Assembly (NCBI RefSeq): GCF_943734655.1
Contig: NC_071354.1
Span: forward strand, 36,109,347 to 36,173,346
DNA length: 64,000 nucleotides
Direction of reading: 5' to 3'
From: Sabethes cyaneus
Lineage: Eukaryota; Arthropoda; Insecta; Diptera; Culicidae
Shown: one piece after another, positions 55,455 through 64,000 of the stretch
How positions within the stretch are numbered: position 1 is the stretch's first letter
Layout: each line of letters opens with the position of its first letter
The notes under the pieces: generated by a model
Databases searched by the model: none
The model's input: the letters and a program-made list of their open reading frames with translations, nothing else
Told to the model about the DNA's origin: nothing
Translations under genes and position numbers: made by a program

Positions 55455-57257
55455 GTGGCAACCGAACTAAAAGAATGGCGGTGGGTACCATCGAAGTCGA
55501 ACCCGGCGGACTTAGCTACAAAGTGGGGAAACGGCCCATCTTTAGATGTCAAAGGCTTGTGGTTTAAAGGGCCTACTTTCTTGTACCAAACTATGGACGC
55601 GTGGCCGAAACTGCGAATATCTGAACGTATTGTTGAAGAAGAGCTGAGAGCTTGCCACATTCACGGTAGCCCAGTTATAGAGTCAACGTTGGTGGACTGC
55701 GAGCGATTCTCGAAATGGGAGCGAATGGCCAGGGCTACAGCCTACGCGTACAGATTTGTGACTAACGTTAAGCGGAAGCCTCACGGTGAAGTGAGAAGTT
55801 TTGGATACCTCACACAAGAAGAACTTCGGAAGGCGGAATCGATCCTAGTTGGAATGGCGCAACGACAGACTTATCGAGAGGAAATAGAAGTCCTCATACA
55901 TAACCGAGACCGGCCAATGGCAGAGCAGCAGTCTCTAGATACGCGTAGCGCGTTGTATGGTTTAACACCGTTCGTTGATGAATCAGGCGTTGTTCGAATA
56001 GACGGACGGATTGGTGCAGCGAAGTACGTGAGAGCTGAAACAAGGTTTCCGGCCATTCTACCCAGAAATCACCGGGTGACGATGCTTCTCATAGATGCCT
56101 ATCATCGAAAATTTCAACACGCGAATGCGGAGACGGTAGTGAATGAGATACGGCAAGCATATCATGTTCCGCGACTTAGGGCCGTTGTGCGGAAGATTGG
56201 GAATGGATGCATAGTCTGCAAACTGCGAAAAGCAGTGCCTTTCGTCCCACGTATGGCGTCACTTCCTCCAGCGCGCCTGGCTGCATTTGTCAGACCGTTC
56301 ACCTATGTCGGATTAGATTTCTTTGGGCCGTTGGTGGTGAAGATAGGACGCAGTAGTGCCAAGCGGTGGATCGCCCTCTTCACCTGCCTCACTATTCGTG
56401 CAGTGCATTGCGAGGTGGTCTGCAGTCTTTCTACGGATGCCTGCATAAAAGCCATTCGCCGTTTTGTGTGTCGTCGGGGAGCTCCAGCAGAAATATACTC
56501 GGACAACGGGACCAATTTTCACGGTGCTGAGCGTGTGCTGATGAAGGAGATTCAGCAGGACGTTGCTGCATCATACACTAGTACTACAACCGAATGGTTC
56601 TTCATTCCACCTTCGTCGCCGCATTTTGGAGGAGCATGGGAACGTATGGTGCGTTCAGTGAAACAGGCCATGCTGGGCGCGTACGATTTTAATCGTAAGC
56701 TGGACGACGAATCGTTGCGTACATTCGTCACGGAAGCGGAGAGCATCGTGAATAATCGACCACTTACATATCTGCCTCTGGATGCGGAAGAGAGCGTAGC
56801 ATTAACTCCCAACCATTTCCTCCTTGGGAGCTCGAATGGTGTTCGACAGGCTGCCGTGAAACCTACCGTTAACTGCGACGTGGTGAGGAAATCTTTCGAA
56901 ATGATCAAACAGGAGCTGGACTACTTCTGGAAGAGGTGGATCAGAGAAATGTTGCCCACGCTAACGAGAAGAACTAAGTGGTTTGGTGAGGTGAAGATGG
57001 TGGCAGTTGGCGATCTAGTGCTAATCGTGGACGATGGAAAGAGAAACTGTTGGGTCAGGGGGCGAGTAATCGAAGTCTTGCCTGGAAGCGATGGTAGAGT
57101 GCGCCAAGCTGTTGTGAAAACTGCGAGGGGTCTTTTGCGGAGGTCTGTTGCTAAGCTAGCTGTCTTGGATGTTATGAGTGATGGTAAAACTGGGACCGGT
57201 GGCCAGTGTTACGGGGGGGAGGATGTTGCCACTGGGCACACTGCCTCAGATTGTTGA
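55455..57257 (+). CDS. BEL/Pao pol, end of RNase H and integrase
   Basis: A 600-codon frame. The true open stretch extends upstream into the RNase H segment that the frameshift detached. It starts with the tail of RNase H (EWRWVPSKSNPADLATKW). The integrase zinc region has the H-H-C-C pattern (HRKFQH, then CIVCKLRKA). The catalytic core has the first Asp in VGLDFFGPL, the second in YSDNGTNFHGAE, and the Glu in SPHFGGAWERMVRSVKQAM. A C-terminal basic domain follows, and the frame terminates 34 nt inside the right LTR. All three DDE residues are present. Integrase joins the element cDNA to the chromosome. Without its own protease and gag the protein could not mature in cis. Confidence 0.85.
   Translation: MATELKEWRWVPSKSNPADLATKWGNGPSLDVKGLWFKGPTFLYQTMDAWPKLRISERIVEEELRACHIHGSPVIESTLVDCERFSKWERMARATAYAYRFVTNVKRKPHGEVRSFGYLTQEELRKAESILVGMAQRQTYREEIEVLIHNRDRPMAEQQSLDTRSALYGLTPFVDESGVVRIDGRIGAAKYVRAETRFPAILPRNHRVTMLLIDAYHRKFQHANAETVVNEIRQAYHVPRLRAVVRKIGNGCIVCKLRKAVPFVPRMASLPPARLAAFVRPFTYVGLDFFGPLVVKIGRSSAKRWIALFTCLTIRAVHCEVVCSLSTDACIKAIRRFVCRRGAPAEIYSDNGTNFHGAERVLMKEIQQDVAASYTSTTTEWFFIPPSSPHFGGAWERMVRSVKQAMLGAYDFNRKLDDESLRTFVTEAESIVNNRPLTYLPLDAEESVALTPNHFLLGSSNGVRQAAVKPTVNCDVVRKSFEMIKQELDYFWKRWIREMLPTLTRRTKWFGEVKMVAVGDLVLIVDDGKRNCWVRGRVIEVLPGSDGRVRQAVVKTARGLLRRSVAKLAVLDVMSDGKTGTGGQCYGGEDVATGHTASDC
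57210..57223 (+). other. Polypurine tract of the BEL element
   Basis: TACGGGGGGGAGGA immediately precedes the TG of the right LTR, the standard position for plus-strand DNA priming. Confidence 0.7.
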
Positions 57258-57768
57258 TGCGCAGGGTTGGTTTAGACGAACGCTCGCAGCGAGCCCGTCA
57301 AATGTGACACTTGACAGCCGTCAGTAGACGGAAGTAAAAGGGGAACGAGAACTTGGCACAGTCGATGAATCCACTCGTGGTGATCACACTTAAAACTGTA
57401 ATATGTTAAAACCTAAAGCTATATACAATTAGAATTATACACGATATTATACGCTACATTGTTAAAATAGGCTAAATTGGTTATTCTAACATAAAACATA
57501 ACAGTGAGTAACACAAAGTTTGAATAGATAAAATTAATTAAAATTAGTACGGGTTGCAGGTTATTTCTAAAATTACATATTTGTCTAAAGTGGTTAGTTG
57601 GATTAAGTCCGGTAAAGATACCGAAAGTGTAAGTTAATACGATTTGTTCTGTAATCTCTCTAATAAAAATATTCTTGCAGTTTAAAGCTGCATTACACCG
57701 TATATTGGTTTGTGCTGCTGAGAACCCGGTGTCCGGATTGATTAGTCTCTTTACTCCCCGCGCCAACA
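57224..57768 (+). repeat. BEL/Pao 3' LTR
   Basis: Identical by eye to 53377-53921; AATAAA at 57662-57667; followed by the duplicated CCTAT. Confidence 0.95.
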
Positions 57769-58183
57769 CCTATCGTTGGGGCTGGCACCTCTTCCCCGTT
57801 TGTTGCACCGTCGAAATCGTTTTCCTCGCCGCCAAGGTTCTCCGCCTGGGCGCCATTCAGGTGTTCGTGGAAGTGCTGCTTCCACCTATCGGTCACCTCA
57901 CGATCGTCCGTCAGAATACTGCCAGTCTTATCCCGACATATTTCGGCTCGAGGCACAAAGCCTTTGTGGGATCCGTTTAGTTTCTGGTAGAACTTTCGCG
58001 TTTCCTGAGAACGATGCAGCCACCCAAATTCTGTATATTCCTGCTCTTCCCAGTAGCGCTTTTTCTCCCGAAAGATTTGGTTTTGCTGCATCTTCTTCTG
58101 TTTGTGTCTTTTCACGTTCTGACGTGTGGCACTGAGCATCTTGGCCGCCCGCGCAGCGTTCTCCTCACCCATTACTCTCCTAC
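57769..58183 (-). mobile_element. RTE-like element, 5' part beyond the BEL insertion
   Basis: The minus strand reads RAAKMLSATRQNVKRHKQKK, then RSQETRKFYQKLNGSHKGFV, CRDKTGSILTDDREVTDRW and EHLNGAQAENLGG. This is the pre-RT region seen also at 468-820. It joins 51942-53376 once the BEL element and one CCTAT are removed. The endonuclease is missing, so the copy is 5'-truncated near 58175-58183. Confidence 0.8.
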
Positions 58184-58680
58184 TTAATTCTACTATGTAT
58201 ATTTATTCTTGACAGAAACGTATTTCGCCTGCGACTTGCCAGGCTTCATCAGTGTCTGTTTTCGAACTCGAACTCGAACTCGAAAGCTGACACTGATGAA
58301 GACTGGCAAGTCGTAGGCGAAATACGTATCTGTCAAGACAAAAAAAACATAGGGATCATTCAACGCAACACTGCTGCTCAAAAATATCTTTTTCGAATTC
58401 CTTGGGTAATTTCCTTTGAAAATATGAAAATAGTGTCTTTCTAAACGTAATATTACCGGAGATATAAGCAAAAGAAAATAAGAGGTTTTGACAAAAACGA
58501 ATATTTGTCTTAAAAATGGAAGTGCTCCCTCCAATGTCCGATCGGCACAAGATTTTGGATTTTTACTTTCTGATCGAAAACGAACAATCTGGCAAAATTT
58601 GGTTCAAATTCGTGCAGGTCGATTACACGTTTGAACTTTTTCTCGGCCACTTGACTTGGTATGACCCATAGTAGAATTAA
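58184..58680. mobile_element. MITE-like element with 14-bp inverted ends
   Basis: TTAATTCTACTATG (58184-58197) and CATAGTAGAATTAA (58667-58680) are exact inverted repeats. Inside, 58207-58338 is a strong palindrome (TCTTGACAGAAACGTATTTC mirrored by GAAATACGTATCTGTCAAGA) with a CGAACT run at its centre. The element sits exactly at the 5' end of the RTE-like copy. Superfamily not assigned. Confidence 0.6.
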
Positions 58681-59540
58681 ATTGGACAAGTTTTCTTTTT
58701 ATTTAATTCCAGGTTTTATTACGGTTTTATAGCTAGCTGCAAGTGGATTTAGACCAAAAACCAGAGGTAATGGTTAATACCGCATTAAACCCCATATAAA
58801 ATTCAAGTAAAACCAAGTGGCTTTAGGATTGTTACTTGGGAGTACAGCACTGCCGGTAGGGTTGCACCTTCTTCTGCTGTGCCATGGCATGGGTTAGTGT
58901 AACAAAAACGAGTTCATATTCAAGGAAGGATAAAATAGAACGTAGAGGTTTACAAAGACGGTGAATCATTAAAAGAATACGACGTAGGTGAAAGATCATC
59001 GGTTCGGAAAGGAAAGACAATTTATTACAATTATTATAATGAAAATGCGTTATACAATGTTAGACCAATATATAATACTAGCTGTAGCGCGTCGCCTCGC
59101 GTCTAATTGAGAGCAAATTGGAGGTACGCTGTGTAACGCTAACGCTATGTAACTCTATGAGGTGCAACTACGTTACTTTTGCTCGTCTCGAATGTAATCT
59201 GGTATGATTGGTTTGAGTCTTTGCTTAATGTGGGCGATTATTACCACGAAAATGCATATCGCGCCCTTCGTTTTGGCGACAGACATAAGCCTATTATATT
59301 TATGATTTATGATGATAATGCCTATATACAAAGGGGGATGGGACCTGCATTAAGCTATCATATATGTGGACGGCTGAATGATGCAGTGGATGCCAGCCGA
59401 ATTCCTTAAGCTCTGAAACAAATATGACACGCCCTTCTCACAAAAAAGACCATCACGTGGGTTAAAGCTGGACCATGGAAGTATCCTGGACCCTTACTAC
59501 TATTACTTTTAGGTACTACTATAAATTTGAAAATGATTTT
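58681..59540. other. Intergenic stretch, nothing recognised
   Basis: AT-rich, with a 76-codon frame (59179-59409) lacking any recognisable feature. Confidence 0.4.
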
Positions 59541-59546
59541 TTTAAT
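59541..59546 (-). terminator. Candidate poly(A) signal ATTAAA for the second NACHT-ankyrin gene
   Basis: ATTAAA on the minus strand about 85 nt after the stop, inside the segment that aligns with the 3' UTR of the first gene (TTTCTTATATTAAAAAAATC). A variant signal, so uncertain. Confidence 0.35.
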
Positions 59547-59629
59547 ATAAGAAATCTTTTACTCTAAGCTTCTAGTAAGAAATATCTAATAATTAACGAA
59601 GAACCCGATGTTGAGTGATACATCAAAGA

Positions 59630-62600
59630 TCAAGACCAACGGGAAGCAGCTTCCAACGAACGTTTGCACTCACGCCGACGATATTCTGTGAATGTTAGAC
59701 CCTGCCAATCGGTCGCGCGTGGATCTGCATTTCTCATGAGTAACATTTGCGCTACAGCACCAACTTCTCGGACGGAAGCCAAATGCAAAGGTGTTCGCTG
59801 CAGATCGTCTCGTGCGTTTACATCGGAACCAGCATCAATCAGTAATAGTGCCACATCCAACCTTTGGTACAGAGCGGCAAGGTGTAACGCTGTGCTTCCA
59901 TATTCGTCAGTTTCGTTTATGTAATCTTTCACATGTTTACAGTTAACCAGTAGTTCGGTGATTTCGTATGCATTTTGCTTTGCTGCAAGGTGCAGAGGCG
60001 TTCTTCCTGTCGAATCCTTTACGATCGAAGCGCCGTTCTGTAGAAGTACGGCAGCACTCTCCAGGTGGTCCAAGAAGACAGCTCTATGAAGCGCCGACTG
60101 ACCGTTTTTGTTTGTTGAATCGGGATCAGCCCCGTATGCTAACAATAGTTGAACACATTTGGATGAGTTATGATGGGTTTTCTCGATAGCTCGAAACAAT
60201 TCAGTTTTACCCAGATGGGCGGAATGTTTGAGTAGGGTCTCAACAACCTCCACATGTCCGTAATCAATTGCTAGGTCTAATGGACTTATGCCGTCTTCAT
60301 CTACCGCATTCACATTAACGTGATTTTCGAGCAAATAATCCACCAAATCAACTGCGCCTAGTGTTGCGGCAGCATGCAGTGGATTTTGGAATATTTTTAG
60401 GTCGTTTTTAATGCTCAAAATAGCGAGAGCTTCCTTCGGTAATCCTTTCCTTGCAGCTAACCAGTATGAGCAACGATCAGGTCTTGCATCTCTGTCAATT
60501 GCCCTTATAATGTCGTTGCGATTTCCCATTTCAAACAATAACCGAGCACAGTCAGGAGATGAATTTATGGCCTCGAACATTGAAATTTTATTCATTTGCG
60601 CAGCATTTTTTAACAGTAAGAAACTTATTTCCGTATGGCCTTCCACCAGGGCCCAGTCAAGTGGTGTTCTCCCCGTTTTATCAATAGCATTCACTTCTGC
60701 TTGTTTGTCCAGCAGAATTTTGGTACAAGCATAATTACCAGCTTTGACTGTAGCATGTAGGGGAAAGCTCAAACCAGCAAGGCTTGGCCTTTCGTTAAGT
60801 ATGGCCGCAGCCACTTTGAACGAGCCATTCAGTAGAGCAACTGAATACGAAATTGGGTACATTCCAGCGACCGCTTCAGCTTTCAACATGGTACGAATTA
60901 CATCGACATGATCGTGTTCAATTGCCCAATTAATAGTAGTACGCAAATTATCAGCAGCCGTGCAGGAAGCCGTCTCATACTGAACTAATGCACGAACGAC
61001 ATCAAAATGCTTGGAGCTAATCAGACGACCGAGAAACTTCAACCAGTTTTTGGCGCCTCCAACTTTTAGCTGGATCTGTTGGCCTATTAGTAGATGCACA
61101 ATATCCGTATGGCCTCGGAAAGCAGCAACGTGGAGTGCGTTTTGATTCCATTTGTTTCGATGGTTGACATTGCACTTCTTGTCAATAAGAACACGAACTA
61201 CATCCAAATAACCAGCGTAAGCTGCTATTAGTAGCGGAGTCCGACGCAGGTCATCAACGGCCTCGACATTAGCACCTCTCGCAATGAGTAGTTCCACTAC
61301 CTTATGGTGACCATTCCAGGCCGCCACATGAAGTGGAACTTGTCCAAACCTGTTCCGTGCGTTGACTTTCGCCTGATGATCAATTAGAAGCCCACAGATC
61401 ACAGGGTTTCCGTGAGCCACGGCGGAATGCAACGCGGTTTTCTTTTCCTTATTTTGAAAGGTAGCTATTGAAGAATCGTTTTGAAGCAAACGGTTCACTA
61501 ATTGTTCAAAATTTTGCTCACAAGCCCACAGCAGCGGGAAAGGGCGCATGCACCAAAGCAAGGAATCCAGCTTATCCCAACATTTTTCATTATGTTTAGC
61601 CCACAAAAAGAAAAATATCCGAGCTATCTCGTGGTCCCTCAGTACCTGGTGGTACAGATCCAGTGTTGTACTTATGTAACTTTTTCTTTTGATGGTTCGC
61701 GTTTGTTCGCTTACAATGAAGATCTTCTTCGCATGCTCCTGGGTCATCCGTTCGAAATTCTCAAACAAACACCTAGCGGCAAAAAATTCGGCAATCGATG
61801 AGTGGATGAAATTCGGCACTTCATTGTTGCACTTGGGTACGATTCTAGAGTCCAACAAGTGCTCCATTTGGTGCAGGAAACTTTCGCGCTCTTGCTTGCA
61901 GTGGACAATCAAACTCATTTTCTTGGTTGAAACTAATTTGGCTAAGCCGACGAAATTGTGCAATTTGCGAAACCCTTGATACAATATATTGTTTTCATCT
62001 AGCAACTTTTTGTTGTGCAAATTGTTTTTATCGAGGCTGTGCTTCTCTACGTACTCGTTCTGGAAGCAATTATAAACAAACATCTCGAAAAGATCGATTA
62101 TGTCGACAGAATCCAGATCGACGCTGTCGAAAACAGTTGGATTCCGGTGCAGTCGAAATGTATCGACGGTTGGTTTAAATACCTCGGCTAACATGTTAAG
62201 CATCAATGGTTCTCCTACAAATAGGCCAGCAATTTTCAAAGGATTTCGATGTAGTTTGTCGGCCAGTTGATTCACAAAGTTAGTCACCGGTTTAAAGTAA
62301 TCAGCATCAGATGGTGGAAAACCAAGAAGATTTTTTAGAAGCCTAATTTGATCGTTCCGGCCGATTGGCTCAAGGGAGTAAAGCTGTATTGATAGCTGTT
62401 CCTGAAGATCGGACTGTTGATGGGTTCTGGTATTGATAAAAAGTCGAGTATTCGACAAACTTTGAAAAATGCTTATTGCTCGTTTCACCGTTTCAAAAGG
62501 TAGTTCGTCGAATCCATCGAAGAAAACATAGACAGACTTCGGTACGTAATTCAGATAATACTCAAGAAGAGATCTTTCGAACTCGGATCTGAAATTGAAG

Positions 62601-64000
62601 ACATCCTGTAGAAATGTCACCGCCAGAAGTTCATCATCTCCAGCAATTTTGGCCTTCGTAAGAGATAACAGCAGCTCCGAACAATCTGCCAGTTTGATAT
62701 GCAAAATCCATTTAGAGTTGTATTTCCTTTTGGCAAGTTGCGCCAGACGCGTCCACAGGGTACTTTTACCCGTGCCAGGCGTTGCGGATAGTACCGTCAC
62801 TAGGTTGTCCGATACGGCGATGAACTCTTCTTCACTGAGTTTTCCTAGCCCGTGATGTTCCGTTTCTTCCAGATCGGATTCCGAGCTGTCCGTATCTTCA
62901 GTCGAGCAGGACAACTGAGAACATACGATCGTGCGCGCGATATAATACCGGACTGGCTGCTTTGGAAGTGCAGGTCCAATTTGGATGGTTTCGTCCTGAA
63001 TCAGCCCTTCGAAAGTTTCATTCGCTATGGGAAGTGGGACGTTCGCTGCGGTATGAGATAGCTCTGCTAATCGCAATTCCGCCCCTTGGAACAGAATGGT
63101 CTTCTGTAACAATGTTTGCTGACTTTTTATGGTCAATTGTTTTATTTCACTGTGATCTGTAATCTGTTGAAAGGTGTGCTCGCCGAAAAACTTCTCTGCG
63201 TAGTCCTTTTCGTGAGTAAGTAGTATTATTTTCACTTGTCTGTTGGAAGCAATTTTGTCTACAAGCTTTGTGCAGAACTCAAACCTCGTGTTGTCATCTT
63301 TCAACACCAAGTATAGATCGGTCTGGGTATTGCATAAGTTGTTGCACAATTCTTCCTCGAGTGCGGCTGGTTGTAGATCTTGAAATGAGAAGTAGCGGTA
63401 GTTTCGATTGCGCAGTACTTGATACACCTTTAGAGACGTCAATAACCCTTGCTCTGTGCTGGTTATAATTGCTGTATTTTGCTTAATAAAATTCAAAGAC
63501 CTTGGTAAATGAATTTGATCGAACTCCAGCTGTAAACTTTGCATTTTAGCTTGAAAAATATCTGTATGCATTGTTATTTTGGGCCCACTAATTAAGCGAC
63601 GTACTTCTTGAATCAAATTTTGCAGTTGATCGTTTTCTAAAAACACCAATTGGTCAGTATCTAGATTGCTGTTGATCACTTGATGAAGTTTCGTGTACAT
63701 CATTTCAGCAAAACACTTTTTCGAACACGAATCCGTCACAGAAGAATGCCTTTGAAAATCAATTTTTATTGCTTTGTCCAGATCTTTGTAATCCGGTTGA
63801 TCAACGGCGAATGTTAGCTGTTGCAAGAATTCTTCAACTTCCGATTTCTCGATGTACCGAGGCAGGTCATTCTCAGTTTTGCATTTTGGTTTGGAATGTG
63901 CAATTAAAATTTCCGCGAGTTGCTTATGTTGTTTACTTGCAGCTTTCACCATATCGTAATTCCTATCTTGCTCCATAATTCGTTGACGCAGCCGCAGTTC
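59630..64000 (-). CDS. NACHT (STAND) NTPase with ankyrin repeats, 5' end beyond the window
   Basis: Second copy of the gene at 45836-50965, in convergent orientation. The 1456 residues in the window begin ELRLRQRIMEQDRNYDMV, equivalent to residue ~260 of the first copy, so the putative nuclease domain, if present, lies to the right of 64000. The Met at 63976 is internal, not a start. The P-loop is ATPGTGKST (about 62762-62788), matching the [AG]xxxxGK[ST] rule, where copy 1 has T in the first place. The Walker B (VFFDGFDEL, about 62500-62530), NTRTHQQ, FIHSSIAEFFAA and all ankyrin repeats are kept with no stop or frameshift. Differences are scattered single residues plus small indels (GRLISSKHF, QYETASCTA). 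The C-terminus is longer (SLEAASRWS against LLKQRT). The open frame over more than 4.3 kb argues that it is functional. Confidence 0.85.
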   Translation of the reverse strand, partial: ELRLRQRIMEQDRNYDMVKAASKQHKQLAEILIAHSKPKCKTENDLPRYIEKSEVEEFLQQLTFAVDQPDYKDLDKAIKIDFQRHSSVTDSCSKKCFAEMMYTKLHQVINSNLDTDQLVFLENDQLQNLIQEVRRLISGPKITMHTDIFQAKMQSLQLEFDQIHLPRSLNFIKQNTAIITSTEQGLLTSLKVYQVLRNRNYRYFSFQDLQPAALEEELCNNLCNTQTDLYLVLKDDNTRFEFCTKLVDKIASNRQVKIILLTHEKDYAEKFFGEHTFQQITDHSEIKQLTIKSQQTLLQKTILFQGAELRLAELSHTAANVPLPIANETFEGLIQDETIQIGPALPKQPVRYYIARTIVCSQLSCSTEDTDSSESDLEETEHHGLGKLSEEEFIAVSDNLVTVLSATPGTGKSTLWTRLAQLAKRKYNSKWILHIKLADCSELLLSLTKAKIAGDDELLAVTFLQDVFNFRSEFERSLLEYYLNYVPKSVYVFFDGFDELPFETVKRAISIFQSLSNTRLFINTRTHQQSDLQEQLSIQLYSLEPIGRNDQIRLLKNLLGFPPSDADYFKPVTNFVNQLADKLHRNPLKIAGLFVGEPLMLNMLAEVFKPTVDTFRLHRNPTVFDSVDLDSVDIIDLFEMFVYNCFQNEYVEKHSLDKNNLHNKKLLDENNILYQGFRKLHNFVGLAKLVSTKKMSLIVHCKQERESFLHQMEHLLDSRIVPKCNNEVPNFIHSSIAEFFAARCLFENFERMTQEHAKKIFIVSEQTRTIKRKSYISTTLDLYHQVLRDHEIARIFFFLWAKHNEKCWDKLDSLLWCMRPFPLLWACEQNFEQLVNRLLQNDSSIATFQNKEKKTALHSAVAHGNPVICGLLIDHQAKVNARNRFGQVPLHVAAWNGHHKVVELLIARGANVEAVDDLRRTPLLIAAYAGYLDVVRVLIDKKCNVNHRNKWNQNALHVAAFRGHTDIVHLLIGQQIQLKVGGAKNWLKFLGRLISSKHFDVVRALVQYETASCTAADNLRTTINWAIEHDHVDVIRTMLKAEAVAGMYPISYSVALLNGSFKVAAAILNERPSLAGLSFPLHATVKAGNYACTKILLDKQAEVNAIDKTGRTPLDWALVEGHTEISFLLLKNAAQMNKISMFEAINSSPDCARLLFEMGNRNDIIRAIDRDARPDRCSYWLAARKGLPKEALAILSIKNDLKIFQNPLHAAATLGAVDLVDYLLENHVNVNAVDEDGISPLDLAIDYGHVEVVETLLKHSAHLGKTELFRAIEKTHHNSSKCVQLLLAYGADPDSTNKNGQSALHRAVFLDHLESAAVLLQNGASIVKDSTGRTPLHLAAKQNAYEITELLVNCKHVKDYINETDEYGSTALHLAALYQRLDVALLLIDAGSDVNARDDLQRTPLHLASVREVGAVAQMLLMRNADPRATDWQGLTFTEYRRRECKRSLEAASRWS

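Larger units (their letters stand above)
53377..57768 (+). mobile_element. BEL/Pao LTR retrotransposon, 5' internal deletion, young
   Basis: Two 545-bp LTRs (53377-53921 and 57224-57768), identical by eye, run TGTTGCC...GCCAACA and are flanked by the 5-bp duplication CCTAT (53372-53376, 57769-57773). The internal part is only 3.3 kb. It opens inside pol, 20-60 bp after the left LTR, and lacks gag, protease and any recognisable primer-binding site. A G-rich polypurine tract (ACGGGGGGGAGGA) abuts the right LTR. RT, RNase H and integrase remain, with one 1-nt frameshift near 55362-55366. The insertion is within the RTE-like element. Confidence 0.95.

Noticed and set aside
59179..59409. A 76-codon frame between the elements and the second gene
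   Set aside because: Short, without a recognisable domain or supporting signals.

Overview
The window reads as nuclear DNA of an insect, most likely a culicine mosquito. This is inferred from the AT-rich, repeat-packed sequence, a mixture of BEL/Pao, RTE-like, Lian/LOA-like and Jockey-like retroelements, Tc1/mariner relics, tRNA-derived SINEs of the Feilai type, Helitrons and many MITEs, and intronless NACHT-ankyrin genes. No prokaryotic feature was seen.

From 1 to 45 kb there is no convincing protein-coding host gene. The stretch is intergenic or intronic and built of layered mobile-element debris. It holds four or more copies of one RTE-like non-LTR family, three complete Helitron-like elements with a variable ~145-bp internal minisatellite, and a 2.87-kb Transib-like foldback element with a 5-bp target duplication. 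It also holds a second 2.4-kb foldback structure, a Jockey-type RT relic, an ITm transposase relic, an internally deleted Lian-like element, several MITEs with readable target-site duplications, and a ~458-bp TACA microsatellite. Two GC-richer islands (about 13.1-13.96 kb and 28.78-29.24 kb) look like untranslated exons of a plus-strand gene, with low confidence.

From 45.5 to 64 kb lies the main biology. Two very similar intronless genes face each other tail to tail: 45836-50965 on + (complete, 1709 aa) and 59630-64000 on - (5' end beyond the window). Each encodes a STAND/NACHT P-loop NTPase followed by about 16 ankyrin repeats. The complete copy has an N-terminal domain with an E...DD...QxK pattern suggesting a PD-(D/E)xK nuclease of the DUF4297/Cap4 type. 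An effector nuclease, a NACHT switch and a repeat sensor is the layout of bacterial Avs-type and other STAND defence proteins, so an innate-immunity role is a reasonable but unproven inference.

The 8.7 kb between the two genes holds an RTE-like element split by a young BEL/Pao insertion. The BEL element has LTRs identical by eye and a CCTAT duplication, lacks gag and protease, and carries one frameshift. A hAT-type MITE sits in the 3' UTR of the first gene and is absent from the homologous 3' UTR of the second.
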